Positions 34,298-43,009 of a stretch of DNA of 64,000 nucleotides are shown here, one piece after another; the first letter of the stretch is position 1; every line of letters begins with the position of its first letter. Source of the stretch: JACDER01 sp963717765 (GTDB lineage: Bacteria > Actinomycetota > Thermoleophilia > Gaiellales > Gaiellaceae); the NCBI GenBank assembly GCA_963717765.1, contig CAVQWX010000008.1, positions 57,060 to 121,059 of the forward strand, written 5' to 3'. Under the pieces are notes generated by a model. It did no database searches. It had not been told where the DNA came from and saw only the letters and a list, made by a program, of their open reading frames with translations. The translations under genes were made by a program, and so were the position numbers.

Positions 34298-35770
34298 GTG
34301 ATGGCGGTGGCAATACGCGAGTACGGGCTGTTCATCAACGGGGAGCTGACCGAGGCCGGCGGCGGAGAAACGCGCGAGCTCGCCGAGCCGGCGACCGGCG
34401 CGCCGCTCGCGACCGTCGCCATGGCGTCGGAGCAGGACGTCGACCGTGCCGTCGAGGCTGCCCGTGGGGCGCTCGAGGGCGCGTGGGGCAAGACCCCGGC
34501 GACGGAGCGCTCACGGCTTCTGCACGCGCTCGCCGACGCGCTCGTCGCGAACCGCAAGGAGCTCGCAGAGCTCGAGGTGCGCAACGTCGGCAAGGCGATC
34601 TCCTCGGTAAAGGCCGAGCTCGCGCAGGCGGTGGAGAACTACCGCTTCTACGGCTCGGCGATCGCCTCGATCGCAGGTCGCTCGAACCCGATCGGCGGCT
34701 CGCTTCTCTTCTACTCGTTGAAGGAGCCGGTCGGCGTCGCCGGACAGATCGTTCCCTGGAACTACCCGCTGATGATGACCACCTGGAAGCTCGCGCCGGC
34801 GCTCGCGGCGGGCTGCACGGTCGTCCTCAAGCCCGACTCCGCGACTCCGCTGAGCGCGCTGCGGATGGCCGAGCTCGCGTCCGAGGTCGGCTTCCCGCCA
34901 GGCGCGATCAACGTCGTTCCGGGGGCGGGGAAGACGGTCGGCGCGTACCTCGTCAGGCATCCCGGTGTGGACAAGATCGCGTTCACCGGCTCGACCGAGA
35001 CGGGCGGCGAGATCATGCGCATGGCTTCCGATCCCATCAAGCGCATCACGCTCGAGCTCGGCGGGAAGAGCCCGAACGTCGTCTTCGCCGACGCGGATCT
35101 CGGCGATGCGATTCCCAGCTCGGTCTGGTCGATCTACTACTCGGCCGGGCAGAGCTGCGAGGCGCGCTCGCGCATTCTGGTGGAGGAGTCGGCCTACGAC
35201 GACTTCGTCTCGAAGTTCGCGGATGCCGCCAGGAGCCTGAAGGTCGGCGATCCGCTCGAAGACGAGACCCAGGTCGGCTCGCTCATCTCCACCGAGCACC
35301 GTGATCGCGTGCACGGGTTCGTCGAGACCGGACGCGAGGAGGGTGCCGACGTCGTCGCGGGAGGGGAGGCGCCGGAGGGTCAGGGCGCGTTCTACCCGCC
35401 CACCGTCCTCTCCGGCGTGAGCCCAGAGATGACGGTCGCCCAGGAGGAGATCTTCGGCCCCGTGGTCACGATCTCGCCGTTCGCCGACGAGAAGGACGCG
35501 GTGCGGCAGGCCAACGCGGTCCGCTACGGGCTGATGGCGACGGTCTGGACGGGAGATCCCGCGCGCGGTCACCGGCTCGCGCGGCAGATCAAGGCCGGCA
35601 CGGTCGGGATCAACATGCCGTACACGGCGTTCCCGGGGATCCCGTTCGGCGGGTACAAGCAGTCCGGCTTCGGCCGCGAGCTCGGGCTCGAGACGCTCGA
35701 GCTGTACCTCGAGACCAAGAGCGTCCTCGTCTCCACGAGCTCGAGGCCGTTCAACCCCTTCGGGCTGTAG
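34298..35770 (+). CDS. NAD(P)-dependent aldehyde dehydrogenase
   Basis: 490-residue ALDH-superfamily enzyme. NAD-binding VPWNYPLMMTTWKLAPALAAGCTVVLKP (about 151-178) and IAFTGSTETGG (about 226-236), general base Glu in ITLELGGKSPNVVF (about 249-262), catalytic Cys in SAGQSCEARSRIL (about 286) and the EIFGPV motif near 386. GTG 34298 is followed at once by ATG 34301; either may start. In the aromatic-acid context it may act on phenylacetaldehyde or a pathway semialdehyde, but betaine-aldehyde-like substrates are equally possible. Confidence 0.9.
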   Translation: MMAVAIREYGLFINGELTEAGGGETRELAEPATGAPLATVAMASEQDVDRAVEAARGALEGAWGKTPATERSRLLHALADALVANRKELAELEVRNVGKAISSVKAELAQAVENYRFYGSAIASIAGRSNPIGGSLLFYSLKEPVGVAGQIVPWNYPLMMTTWKLAPALAAGCTVVLKPDSATPLSALRMAELASEVGFPPGAINVVPGAGKTVGAYLVRHPGVDKIAFTGSTETGGEIMRMASDPIKRITLELGGKSPNVVFADADLGDAIPSSVWSIYYSAGQSCEARSRILVEESAYDDFVSKFADAARSLKVGDPLEDETQVGSLISTEHRDRVHGFVETGREEGADVVAGGEAPEGQGAFYPPTVLSGVSPEMTVAQEEIFGPVVTISPFADEKDAVRQANAVRYGLMATVWTGDPARGHRLARQIKAGTVGINMPYTAFPGIPFGGYKQSGFGRELGLETLELYLETKSVLVSTSSRPFNPFGL

Positions 35771-35793
35771 ACAGCCATCCGTACCGTTGGGTC

Positions 35794-36906
35794 GTGCTGG
35801 CGGGCGGCACGGCTGCCCAGGCGAGCTTCTCGGCGATCGGGATCGGCCTGCCCGCCCTCGCGCCGGCGATTCGCACGCACTACGGGCTGACGCTCTCGCA
35901 GGTCGGCATCGTCCTGGCGGCGAGCTGGGTCGGGACGCTGGTCACGCTGTTGCCCTGGGGGCTCGCCGCCGACCGTTTCGGGGAGCGGGCCGTCCTCGGC
36001 CTGGGCCTCGCGGGCTGCGCGGCTTTCCTTACCGCCGCCGCCTACGCGCCGAGCTTCGCCTGGCTCGTCGCGTTCCTGAGCCTCGCGGGTGCCGCCGGCG
36101 CGAGCGTCAACTCCGCCAGCGGCCGCGCGGTCATGCAGTGGTTCCGACCCGCACAACGTGGGCTGGCGCTCGGAATACGCCAGACGGCCATCCCGGCCGG
36201 TGGAATCGTGGCCGCGCTCGTCCTTCCGCATCTCGGCCTCCACACGGGTCTCCTGTTCCTCGCCGGGCTCTGCCTTCTCGGGGGCATAGCCGGCGTCGTG
36301 GCCGTGCGCGAGCCGCAGGACACGCAGCTCCCGGTCGAGGCGGTCGAGTGGACGCTCCGCGACCGCCGGCTGTGGGAGCTCTCGTTCGGGAGCGGCCTCT
36401 ACCTCGTCACCCAGGTCGCCATCATCGGCTTCGTGGTCCTCTTCCTGCACGACCAGCGCAACGTCTCCGACGTGGCCGCAGCGGGCGTCCTCGCAGCGAT
36501 CCAGGTCGCCGCTGCGGCGCTGCGCATCGGCAACGGAAGGTGGTCGGACGTACTCGGGAGCCGTGCGGTTCCGCTGCGGCGCGTCGGCGTCGCCACTGCG
36601 CTCGCCACCGGGATCGTGGCCGCGCTCACGGGCGCCTCCCTCTGGATCCTCGTTCCCGCCTTCGTCGTCGCCGGCGGGCTTGCGATGTCGTGGAACGGGC
36701 TCTCCTTCACGGCAGCCGCCGAACTGGCGGGGGGACGCAGGAGCGGTGCGGCGATCGGCTTCCAGCAGTCCGTTCTCTCCGGGGTCGGAGCCGTCGCGCC
36801 GGTCGTGTTCGCGGCGCTGGTCGCGGCCACCTCGTGGCGGGTCGGGTTTGCCCTCGCTGCGCTGTGCCCCCTGCCGGGGATCGCCCTCTTCCGGCGTCTT
36901 ACCTGA
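35794..36906 (+). CDS. Major facilitator superfamily transporter
   Basis: 370-residue polytopic membrane protein with about 11-12 helices. The MFS loop 2-3 motif is seen as GLAADRFGERAVLGLGL (about 61-77), and the central loop contains VREPQDTQLPVEAVEW. GTG 35794 (MLAGGTAAQASFSAIGIGLPALAPA) is the only standard start before the first helix, and gives a slightly short N-terminus. 23 bases after the aldehyde dehydrogenase, so possibly an uptake system for the same pathway's substrate. The substrate is not readable from sequence. Confidence 0.85.
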   Translation: MLAGGTAAQASFSAIGIGLPALAPAIRTHYGLTLSQVGIVLAASWVGTLVTLLPWGLAADRFGERAVLGLGLAGCAAFLTAAAYAPSFAWLVAFLSLAGAAGASVNSASGRAVMQWFRPAQRGLALGIRQTAIPAGGIVAALVLPHLGLHTGLLFLAGLCLLGGIAGVVAVREPQDTQLPVEAVEWTLRDRRLWELSFGSGLYLVTQVAIIGFVVLFLHDQRNVSDVAAAGVLAAIQVAAAALRIGNGRWSDVLGSRAVPLRRVGVATALATGIVAALTGASLWILVPAFVVAGGLAMSWNGLSFTAAAELAGGRRSGAAIGFQQSVLSGVGAVAPVVFAALVAATSWRVGFALAALCPLPGIALFRRLT

Positions 36907-37136
36907 TTCATATGAAGTGCAGGCATTTCTTAATCGGCGCTACATGTCCGCTTAGCACTTGCGAGATAGAACACGAAGTGTCTGCCGACACCGGGAGGCC
37001 GAGTCATACGAAGCCCCTCCAAGAGAGTGCTCACCCAGGTTTGTGGGGAACTGCAGCATCCGCGACCCTCGCGGCGTAGTCTCCCCCACAGTGTGAGCTG
37101 CGGCTCTCGGCCTCCCGCTCCCCCCTCTTCTCGGCG

Positions 37137-38522
37137 GTGAGAACCACTGTCACCTGGATCCTCGCCGGCGTCGCCGTCGCGGGCGCGCTCGCCAGCGTGG
37201 CGGTCACGCGCTCCACGCCGGCCAGAGCCACCCTCCGGCCCACGCGCTCGAGCCGGCGGCTGCGCGGGATCCACAAGATCCAGCACGTCATCGTGATCAT
37301 GCAGGAGAACCGCTCGTTCGACTCCTACTTCGGGACCTATCCGGGAGCGGACGGCATCCCGCACGGCGTCTGTCTCCCCGACCCCAAGAGAAAGACGTGC
37401 GACAGGCCGTACCACGATCCTTACGACCTGAATCGCGGCGGCCCGCACGCGCAGAGCAACGCGACCCGCGACATCGGCGGCGCGAGGATGAACGGATTCG
37501 TCACGCAGGCCGAGGGGGCGGAGGAAAGTTGCGTAAACCTGGCCAACCCCTGGTGCCGGAAGCACGGTCGCATCGATGTGATGGGCTACCACGACGCCCG
37601 CGAGATCCCGAACTACTGGGACTACGCGAGGAACTACGTGCTCCAGGATCACATGTTCGAGCCGAACGCTTCCTGGAGCCTGCCCGCGCACCTGTTCATG
37701 GTCTCCGAGTGGTCCGCGAAGTGCACGAGCACGAATCCCTTCAGCTGCAAGAACGAGCTGCAGCGACCGGGCCTGACGCCCGACTTCACGCACGGCGGCC
37801 CGCCGCCGGTGTACGCGTGGACCGATCTCACGTACCTCCTGCACCGCAATGAAGTCAGCTGGCGCTATTACATCACCAAAGGCACGGAGCCCGACTGCCG
37901 CAAGGGGGCGGTCCGGTGCGCCGACTTTCTCCAGGATCCGGACACGCCGGGAATCTGGAACCCGCTTCCCTACTTCGTGACCGTCAAACGCGACCACCAG
38001 CTCCGGAACATCAGGTCACTCGACCACTACTTCGCCGCCGCCCGGACGGGATCGCTGCCCTCGGTCTCCTGGATCGTGCCGAACGGCCGCGTGAGCGAGC
38101 ATCCGCCGGCGCTCGTCAGCGACGGCGAGAAGTTCGTCACCAAGTTGATCGACGCCGCGATGAAGAGTCCCGACTGGAGGTCCACCGCGATCTTCCTCGC
38201 CTGGGACGACTGGGGCGGCTTCTACGACCACGTCATGCCGCCGCGGGTGGACGGCAACGGCTACGGCATGCGCGTCCCCGCCCTCGTCATCAGCCCGTAC
38301 GCGCGCAGGGGCTACGTCGATCACCAGACGCTCAGCTTCGACGCGTACGACAAGTTCATCGAGGACGACTTCCTCGGCGGGCAGAGGCTCGACCCGCGGA
38401 CGGACGGCCGGCCCGACCCGCGGCCGGACGTGCGCGAGACGGTTCCGATCCTCGGCAACCTGGTGAAGGACTTCGACTTCGGCCGGCAGCCGGGCCGTCG
38501 GTTGATTCTCAGGCCGCGCTAG
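37137..38522 (+). CDS. Phospholipase C/acid-phosphatase-family phosphoesterase
   Basis: 461 residues with an N-terminal anchor or signal (TVTWILAGVAVAGALASVAV), then the phosphoesterase family opening IQHVIVIMQENRSFDSYFGTYPGADGIP (about 47-74), whose Glu and Asn bind metal, and the second half WDDWGGFYDHVMPPRV (about 355-370). Members include non-specific phospholipases C and AcpA acid phosphatase; all are exported. The Cys pairs in the middle fit an extracytoplasmic protein. GTG 37137. The 230 bases upstream hold no gene. Confidence 0.85.
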   Translation: MRTTVTWILAGVAVAGALASVAVTRSTPARATLRPTRSSRRLRGIHKIQHVIVIMQENRSFDSYFGTYPGADGIPHGVCLPDPKRKTCDRPYHDPYDLNRGGPHAQSNATRDIGGARMNGFVTQAEGAEESCVNLANPWCRKHGRIDVMGYHDAREIPNYWDYARNYVLQDHMFEPNASWSLPAHLFMVSEWSAKCTSTNPFSCKNELQRPGLTPDFTHGGPPPVYAWTDLTYLLHRNEVSWRYYITKGTEPDCRKGAVRCADFLQDPDTPGIWNPLPYFVTVKRDHQLRNIRSLDHYFAAARTGSLPSVSWIVPNGRVSEHPPALVSDGEKFVTKLIDAAMKSPDWRSTAIFLAWDDWGGFYDHVMPPRVDGNGYGMRVPALVISPYARRGYVDHQTLSFDAYDKFIEDDFLGGQRLDPRTDGRPDPRPDVRETVPILGNLVKDFDFGRQPGRRLILRPR

Positions 38523-38579
38523 GGAAGACGCCGCGCTCCTCCCCCGTCCTGTGGGCGGGAACTCGATGAGGAGGAGAAC

Positions 38580-38900
38580 ATGAAGGCTTCGCGTCACACA
38601 CGTCTGGTGAAGTGGATGGCCCTCGTAGGAGCAGGCGCGGCGCTTGCCGCGACGTCCGCCCAGGCGGGGGGCCCGCCGCCGGATCCCGGCTGGCTCGGCG
38701 TCCCACACTGCACCGTGCCGAACATCGAGGGCAAGCAGCTCGCCGCCGCGCGCAAGAGCCTGCGCGGCTCGCTGTGTGGAGTCATGGCGCCGATGCGCCG
38801 GCGCTCGGTCGCCGCACGGAACACCGTGCTGACCGCCGTGCCGCAGGCGGGGACGATCCTCGCGCCCGGCACCAAGGTCCTACTCATCGTCGCCAGGTGA
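38580..38900 (+). CDS. Small secreted PASTA-like protein
   Basis: 106 residues: signal peptide (MKASRHTRLVKWMALVGAGAALAATSAQA), then HCTVPNIEGKQLAAARKSLRGSLCGV and TVLTAVPQAGTILAPGTKVLLIV, which together follow the PASTA-domain pattern (VP-x-GxxxxxAxxxL … PxxGxxxxxGxxVxLxV). A Cys pair (HC…LC) probably forms a disulfide. ATG 38580 has a strong GAGGAGGA site. Followed without a gap by a related gene. Confidence 0.75.
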   Translation: MKASRHTRLVKWMALVGAGAALAATSAQAGGPPPDPGWLGVPHCTVPNIEGKQLAAARKSLRGSLCGVMAPMRRRSVAARNTVLTAVPQAGTILAPGTKVLLIVAR

Positions 38901-39209
38901 TCAGGGCGGCAGTGCTGCTCGGGGCGGTCGCCGCGGCGACCGCCCCAACCGCGTCGGCGCAGATGCTCGACCCGGGGCTGCCCGAGGATCCCGGCGTGGC
39001 CGGGATCCCTCACTGCACCGTCCCGGCCCTGCGCGGTGTTCAGCTCGCCGCCCGCGAAGCACCGCGTGCCCGGCGCGCGCTGCACGGTCTCGGCGGTCAT
39101 GCGCAAGCACTCGAGCCTCCGCAAGGGCCGTGTGGTTTCGGTCGTGTCGCGTGACGGCACCGACCTGGCGGAGGGAACGGGCGTCCTCCTGATCGTCAGC
39201 TCGGGCTAG
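38897..39209 (+). pseudogene. Second PASTA-like secreted protein, single-base frameshift
   Basis: Tandem relative of the preceding gene. GTG 38897 (GTGA overlap) opens a signal peptide and DPGVAGIPHCTVPALRGVQLAA; one extra C near 39050-39054 then shifts the frame. Removing it continues AKHRVPGARCTVSAVMRKH, RVVSVVSRDGTDLAEGTG and VLLIVSSG to a TAG at 39207-39209, which completes the PASTA pattern. Either a sequencing error or a recently broken duplicate. Confidence 0.7.
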
Positions 39210-39211
39210 CG

Positions 39212-39580
39212 CTAGCCGGGCGGCTGGACGGACTCGTCGCTCTGGAAGAGGCTGAACGCGATCCCCTCGGTGTCGGTGCAGTGGGAGAACCACCCGACGT
39301 GCGGGATCGGCGTCTTGTCCTCGGCCTGGCCCCCGAGCTCCCTCACCTTCGCGATCGACGCATCGATGTCGTCGGTGTCGAAGTAGACGATGGGTGAGGT
39401 GGCCGCCGTCTCCGAGGGCATGATCGCGCCGCCCTGGTCGTCACCGGTTTGCACCATGTAGTACTCGAACTCCGGCATCGCCGAGTCGCCGAACTCCCAA
39501 CCGAAGACACCGCTCCAGAAGCGCTTCGCGCGGCCGACGTCCTGAACCGGAAGCTCGAAGTGGACGAGTTTGCCTGCCAT
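39212..39580 (-). CDS. VOC-family protein
   Basis: 122-residue glyoxalase-fold protein: LVHFELPVQDVGRAKRFWSGVFGWEFGDS starts the first module and PIVYFDTDDIDASIAKVRELGGQ the second, ending EGIAFSLFQSDESVQ. Typical of the small VOC proteins annotated as glyoxalase/bleomycin-resistance-like; no catalytic function can be assigned. ATG 39580, convergent with the PASTA-like pair. Confidence 0.82.
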   Translation of the reverse strand: MAGKLVHFELPVQDVGRAKRFWSGVFGWEFGDSAMPEFEYYMVQTGDDQGGAIMPSETAATSPIVYFDTDDIDASIAKVRELGGQAEDKTPIPHVGWFSHCTDTEGIAFSLFQSDESVQPPG

Positions 39581-39650
39581 GCCAGTCTCCTTTGTCGTAT
39601 TCCGCAGAGGAAGCTATACGCTCAGCGCACCGCGAGGAAGGGAGCGAGGA

Positions 39651-39932
39651 ATGGTCAGAGCATTCGTGCTGTTCGAAGGGGAGGCACCCGAGGCTGAGCG
39701 CTACGAGCAGCACGTCAACGATTTCGCAGCCAAGGTTCCGGGCGCGACGTTCCGGCACGGTGGGGTCTTCGGCGCTGCGTTCGGCGACCCCAAGTACAAG
39801 TACTACTTCGAGTTCGAGTTTCCTGACATGGACTCGTTCAAGGCCGCTACGCGCAGCGAAGAGTTCGCCGCCGCCGGCAAAGACGCGATGGAGATGGGCA
39901 TCCCGTTCAACGTCTACTTCGTGGAGCTGTGA
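39651..39932 (+). CDS. EthD-like dimeric alpha/beta-barrel protein
   Basis: 93 residues, MVRAFVLFEGEAPEAERYEQHVNDFAAKVPGATFRHGGVFG…KYYFEFEFPDMDSFKAATRSEEFAAAGKDA. This matches the ferredoxin-like EthD/DUF dimeric-barrel pattern in which the last helix and strand carry SEEF-AAGKDA. ATG 39651 follows AAGGGAGCGAGGA. Its stop overlaps the enoyl-CoA hydratase start (GTGA), so it is probably an accessory protein of that operon. Confidence 0.75.
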   Translation: MVRAFVLFEGEAPEAERYEQHVNDFAAKVPGATFRHGGVFGAAFGDPKYKYYFEFEFPDMDSFKAATRSEEFAAAGKDAMEMGIPFNVYFVEL

Positions 39933-40738
39933 CAGAACCGGCGCGTCCCGCTCCGGTCGACCCGGCCGAGCTCGGCTTCGAGCGGATCGTCTACGAGAAG
40001 GCACCTCCGCGGGCGACCATCCGCTTCAACCGGCCTGAGGTGCTGAACGCGTTCGACTTCCAGACGCTGCGCGAGCTCGCCCGCGCCTGTGAGGACGCGT
40101 CCTGGGACGATTCCATCCGCGTGGTCGTCCTCACCGGGACGGGCCGGGCGTTCTGCGTCGGCGCCGATCTCAAGGAGTGGAGCGAGGGGTACGTCGGCAA
40201 CCCGACGGAGTACTGGAAGTGGTTCGGCGCGTTCAAGGATGCGCACGACCGGCTGCGCGAGATCGGCAAGCCGACGGTGGCGCGGATCAACGGGATCGCC
40301 GTCGGCGGCGGCAACGAGCTGCAGATGGCCTGCGACCTGGCTGTGATGGTGGAGGACGCGTTCATCCGCCACGTCGGGCCCGAGCACGGGTCGGTGCCGG
40401 CCGGAGGCGCGACGCAGTGGCTCACCATCATGGTCGGCGACCGCCGCGCCCGGGAGATCGTCCTCCTGTGCGAGGAGATCCCCGCGCGCAAGGCCGCGGA
40501 GTGGGGGCTCGTGAACAGCGCCGTGCCGGCCGACGGGCTGGACGCCGAGGTCGACCGCCTTGTCGAGAGCCTGGCACGCAAGCTCCCGCAGACGACCCGC
40601 TACGCGAAGCAGCATCTGAACTTCTGGCGCGACCTGGCTTGGCACGAGACGATCAACCACGCGCGCGACTGGCTCGCGCTTTCGATGGCGACGGACGAGC
40701 CGAAGGCCGCGATCAAGGGATTCCTGGAGAAGAAGTGA
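39929..40738 (+). CDS. Enoyl-CoA hydratase/isomerase family protein
   Basis: 269-residue crotonase. Oxyanion-hole segments are GRAFCVGADLKEW (about 72-84) and VGGGNELQMACDLAV (about 126-140); GPEHGSVPAGGATQWL (about 151-166) supplies the glutamate region in an atypical form, so the reaction may differ from simple hydration. GTG overlaps the EthD-like stop, and its own stop overlaps the next crotonase (GTGA). It may act on a ring-derived CoA thioester. Confidence 0.85.
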   Translation: MTEPARPAPVDPAELGFERIVYEKAPPRATIRFNRPEVLNAFDFQTLRELARACEDASWDDSIRVVVLTGTGRAFCVGADLKEWSEGYVGNPTEYWKWFGAFKDAHDRLREIGKPTVARINGIAVGGGNELQMACDLAVMVEDAFIRHVGPEHGSVPAGGATQWLTIMVGDRRAREIVLLCEEIPARKAAEWGLVNSAVPADGLDAEVDRLVESLARKLPQTTRYAKQHLNFWRDLAWHETINHARDWLALSMATDEPKAAIKGFLEKK

Positions 40739-41508
40739 CCGAGGAGCTCGTCCTCGTCGAGCGCGAGCCGCCGGTCGCGGTCGTGCTGCTGAACAGGCCG
40801 AGGCAGCTGAACGCACTCTCGGACGAGCTCATGGACGAGCTCGTCGGGGCGCTGCAGGAGCTGGACTCGGACGACGGGATCCGCTGCATCGTCCTCGGCG
40901 GCTCGGAGCGCGCCTTCGCCGCCGGCGCGGACATCGGCGTGCTCGCGCAGACGAGCCCCTACGACGCCGCGACGTCGAACCGGCTCGGGCGCTGGGACTC
41001 GATTCGCAGGGTCGGCAAGCCGATCGTCGCGGCCGTCTCGGGGTTCTGTCTCGGCGGCGGCTGCGAGCTCGCGATGCTGTGCGACCTGATCGTCGCGTCC
41101 GAGACCGCGCAGTTCGGCCAGCCGGAGATCAACCTCGGCCTGATGCCCGGCGCCGGGGGCACGCAGCGGCTCACGCGGGCGGTCGGCAAAGCCGTCGCCA
41201 TGGACGTGATCCTCTCCGGGCGGCTCCTGTCCGCGCGCGAGGCGCAGGCGGCAGGGCTCGTCGCCCGCGTCGTCGAGCGGGAGGCGTGGCTGGAGGAGTC
41301 GAAGCGCCTGGCCCGGATCATCGCCGAGAAGAGCCCGCTCGCGCTGCGCCTGGCCAAGCAGGCCGTCAACCGCGCGTTCGAGGGATCCCTTCAGCTCGGC
41401 GTGGAGTACGAGCGGCAGGCGTTCGCGATCGCGCTCAGCACAGAGGACGCGCGCGAGGGGATGAGCGCGTTCCTCGAGAAACGCAAACCGAATTTCAAAG
41501 GAGCCTGA
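40735..41508 (+). CDS. Enoyl-CoA hydratase, PaaF-like
   Basis: 257-residue crotonase with both canonical catalytic glutamates: LGGGCELAMLCDLIVAS (about 104-120) and FGQPEINLGLMPGAGGTQRL (about 125-144). The C-terminus ends FLEKRKPNFKGA, as in true enoyl-CoA hydratases. In a phenylacetate setting this would be PaaF, hydrating 2,3-dehydroadipyl-CoA, but fatty-acid hydratases look the same. GTG 40735 overlaps the upstream stop. Confidence 0.88.
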   Translation: MTEELVLVEREPPVAVVLLNRPRQLNALSDELMDELVGALQELDSDDGIRCIVLGGSERAFAAGADIGVLAQTSPYDAATSNRLGRWDSIRRVGKPIVAAVSGFCLGGGCELAMLCDLIVASETAQFGQPEINLGLMPGAGGTQRLTRAVGKAVAMDVILSGRLLSAREAQAAGLVARVVEREAWLEESKRLARIIAEKSPLALRLAKQAVNRAFEGSLQLGVEYERQAFAIALSTEDAREGMSAFLEKRKPNFKGA

Positions 41509-41509
41509 G

Positions 41510-41830
41510 ATGAAGGTCGACGAGCTGTTGAGTGGTGTACGAGAGGCGATGTCGGTCAAGAAGGTCTTCGGCGAGAGCGTCCACGAGGACGGGATCACCG
41601 TCATCCCGGTCGCCAAGGTCGGCGGTGGTGGTGGGGGAGGCGGCGATACCGAGGGGAACGGTGGCGGAGGCTTCGGCCTGGCGGCCAAACCGGCCGGCGC
41701 CTACGTCATCAAGGACGGCGAAGTCAGCTGGAAGCCGGCGGTGAACCCGAACGCGATCATGGTCGGCTGGCAGCTAGTCGCCGCGTTCTCCGTCTTCGTG
41801 CTCTGGCGCCTCCGGCGGGACCGCGAGTAG
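41510..41830 (+). CDS. GerW/YtfJ-family protein
   Basis: 106 residues starting MKVDELLSGVREAMSVKKVFGESVHEDGITVIPVAKV, the defining GerW (YtfJ) opening, followed by a Gly run and GFGLAAKPAGAYVIKDGEVSWKP, then a C-terminal membrane helix (about 85-100). In Bacillus the family is a spore-coat germination factor, yet it is widespread in non-sporulating actinobacteria with unknown role. ATG 41510 sits one base after the crotonase stop. The last 57 bases overlap the cydB 3' end on the other strand. Confidence 0.85.
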   Translation: MKVDELLSGVREAMSVKKVFGESVHEDGITVIPVAKVGGGGGGGGDTEGNGGGGFGLAAKPAGAYVIKDGEVSWKPAVNPNAIMVGWQLVAAFSVFVLWRLRRDRE

Positions 41831-43009
41831 CGCGAAGCCCCAGGCGATGCCGCCGAGCAGCAGGGCCACGGCGACTCCGCGCTGCCAGTCGTTCTGGCAG
41901 AAGATGTTCAGGAGCGCGCCCGCGACGAAGACGGTCGCCGCGCTGCCGACGAGCACCTCCCAGCGGCCCAGCCGCAGCGGCGCGTGCTCCGCGGGCTGAG
42001 CGCTCTCCCGGCCCGGATCGAACCTGCCGCCGAGCAGCAGCCCATAGAGCAGGCTCAGGGACGGAAGCAGCAGCACAGCCGCGATTGCAGCCGAGACCAC
42101 GATCGCAATCAGCGTCCCGTGCGGTGCGGCCGCGTCGTCTACGGTCAGGTACGTCGGGAGCAGGTACGGCTTCTGCGCGAGCGCCCAGCCGGCGACGATC
42201 GCGACAACGGCGCCCGCGGCGGTCACGCGGGACAGCCCGAAGCGGCGCACCCAGACGAGCCCGATCGTCACGACGCCCGCGAGCGCGGAGACGATCACGC
42301 ACGCGAGCCCACCTCCGTGCGTGAGCCCGTGGTAGAGGCGCGGAGCGTCGTCGCTGACGACGGGCAGGGCGCCGAGAGCGATTGCGCCGGCGACGACCGC
42401 GGCGCCGAGCGCCCGCCGGCGGAAGGCCTCTTCGAGCTCGCGGTCGCCGACGCGGCGCGCGTCCGCGGCCAGGTAGACGGCGGCAAGGTAGGCGCCCGTG
42501 ACGACGGCGATGGCGCCGATCATCGCCGACGTCGGGTTGAGCCAGCTCGTGAGACGGTCGCCGGCTGCGTTGCCGACCGGAACGCGTCCCGACGCGATCC
42601 CGCCGACGGCCGCGCCGAGCATGAAAGGCGTGAGGATCGATGCGGCCGCGAAGACGAGATCTGCGGCGGCGCCCATTCGCGTCGTCCCCGCCGCCGAGCG
42701 CAGGACGTAGGTCGACCCGCGCAGGATGATCCCGATCGCGGCGATGAAGAACGGGACGGTCAGCGTGGACATGATCGATGCGAACGCCTCCGGGTAGCCC
42801 GTCCAGCAGATCACGAGGACGAATATGAGCCAAACGTGGTTCGCCTCCCACACCGGCCCCATGGCCCGGTGCGCGTGATCGCGCACACGCTGGGTGAGGC
42901 CCCCTCCGGGCAGCATCCAGAAGCCGGCGCCGAAGTCCGCCCCGCCCAGCACGGCGTACGCGGCGAGCCCCGCCAGGATCAGGATGAGCGGGAATTCAGC
43001 GAGCGACAT
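41774..43009 (-). CDS. cydB: Cytochrome bd-type ubiquinol oxidase subunit II
   Basis: 411-residue membrane subunit of the bd quinol oxidase, about nine helices. The family opening LIALGLAAYAVLGGADFGAGFWML-type segment is present (residues 11-33), with GPVWEANHVWLIF (about 51-63) next. ATG 43009 overlaps the cydA end by 14 bases. The long convergent overlap with the GerW gene is unusual. Supplies low-oxygen or stress-tolerant respiration from menaquinol. Confidence 0.93.
   Translation of the reverse strand: MSLAEFPLILILAGLAAYAVLGGADFGAGFWMLPGGGLTQRVRDHAHRAMGPVWEANHVWLIFVLVICWTGYPEAFASIMSTLTVPFFIAAIGIILRGSTYVLRSAAGTTRMGAAADLVFAAASILTPFMLGAAVGGIASGRVPVGNAAGDRLTSWLNPTSAMIGAIAVVTGAYLAAVYLAADARRVGDRELEEAFRRRALGAAVVAGAIALGALPVVSDDAPRLYHGLTHGGGLACVIVSALAGVVTIGLVWVRRFGLSRVTAAGAVVAIVAGWALAQKPYLLPTYLTVDDAAAPHGTLIAIVVSAAIAAVLLLPSLSLLYGLLLGGRFDPGRESAQPAEHAPLRLGRWEVLVGSAATVFVAGALLNIFCQNDWQRGVAVALLLGGIAWGFALLAVPPEAPEHEDGERGD

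Noticed and set aside
36907..37136. Possible small gene between the MFS carrier and the phosphoesterase
   Set aside because: Short frames only, no ribosome site followed by plausible protein, and no CTG-started family match; treated as promoter sequence.
41625..41675. GGT/GGC run as a tandem DNA repeat
   Set aside because: It encodes the poly-Gly linker of the GerW-family protein in frame, so it is coding low complexity.
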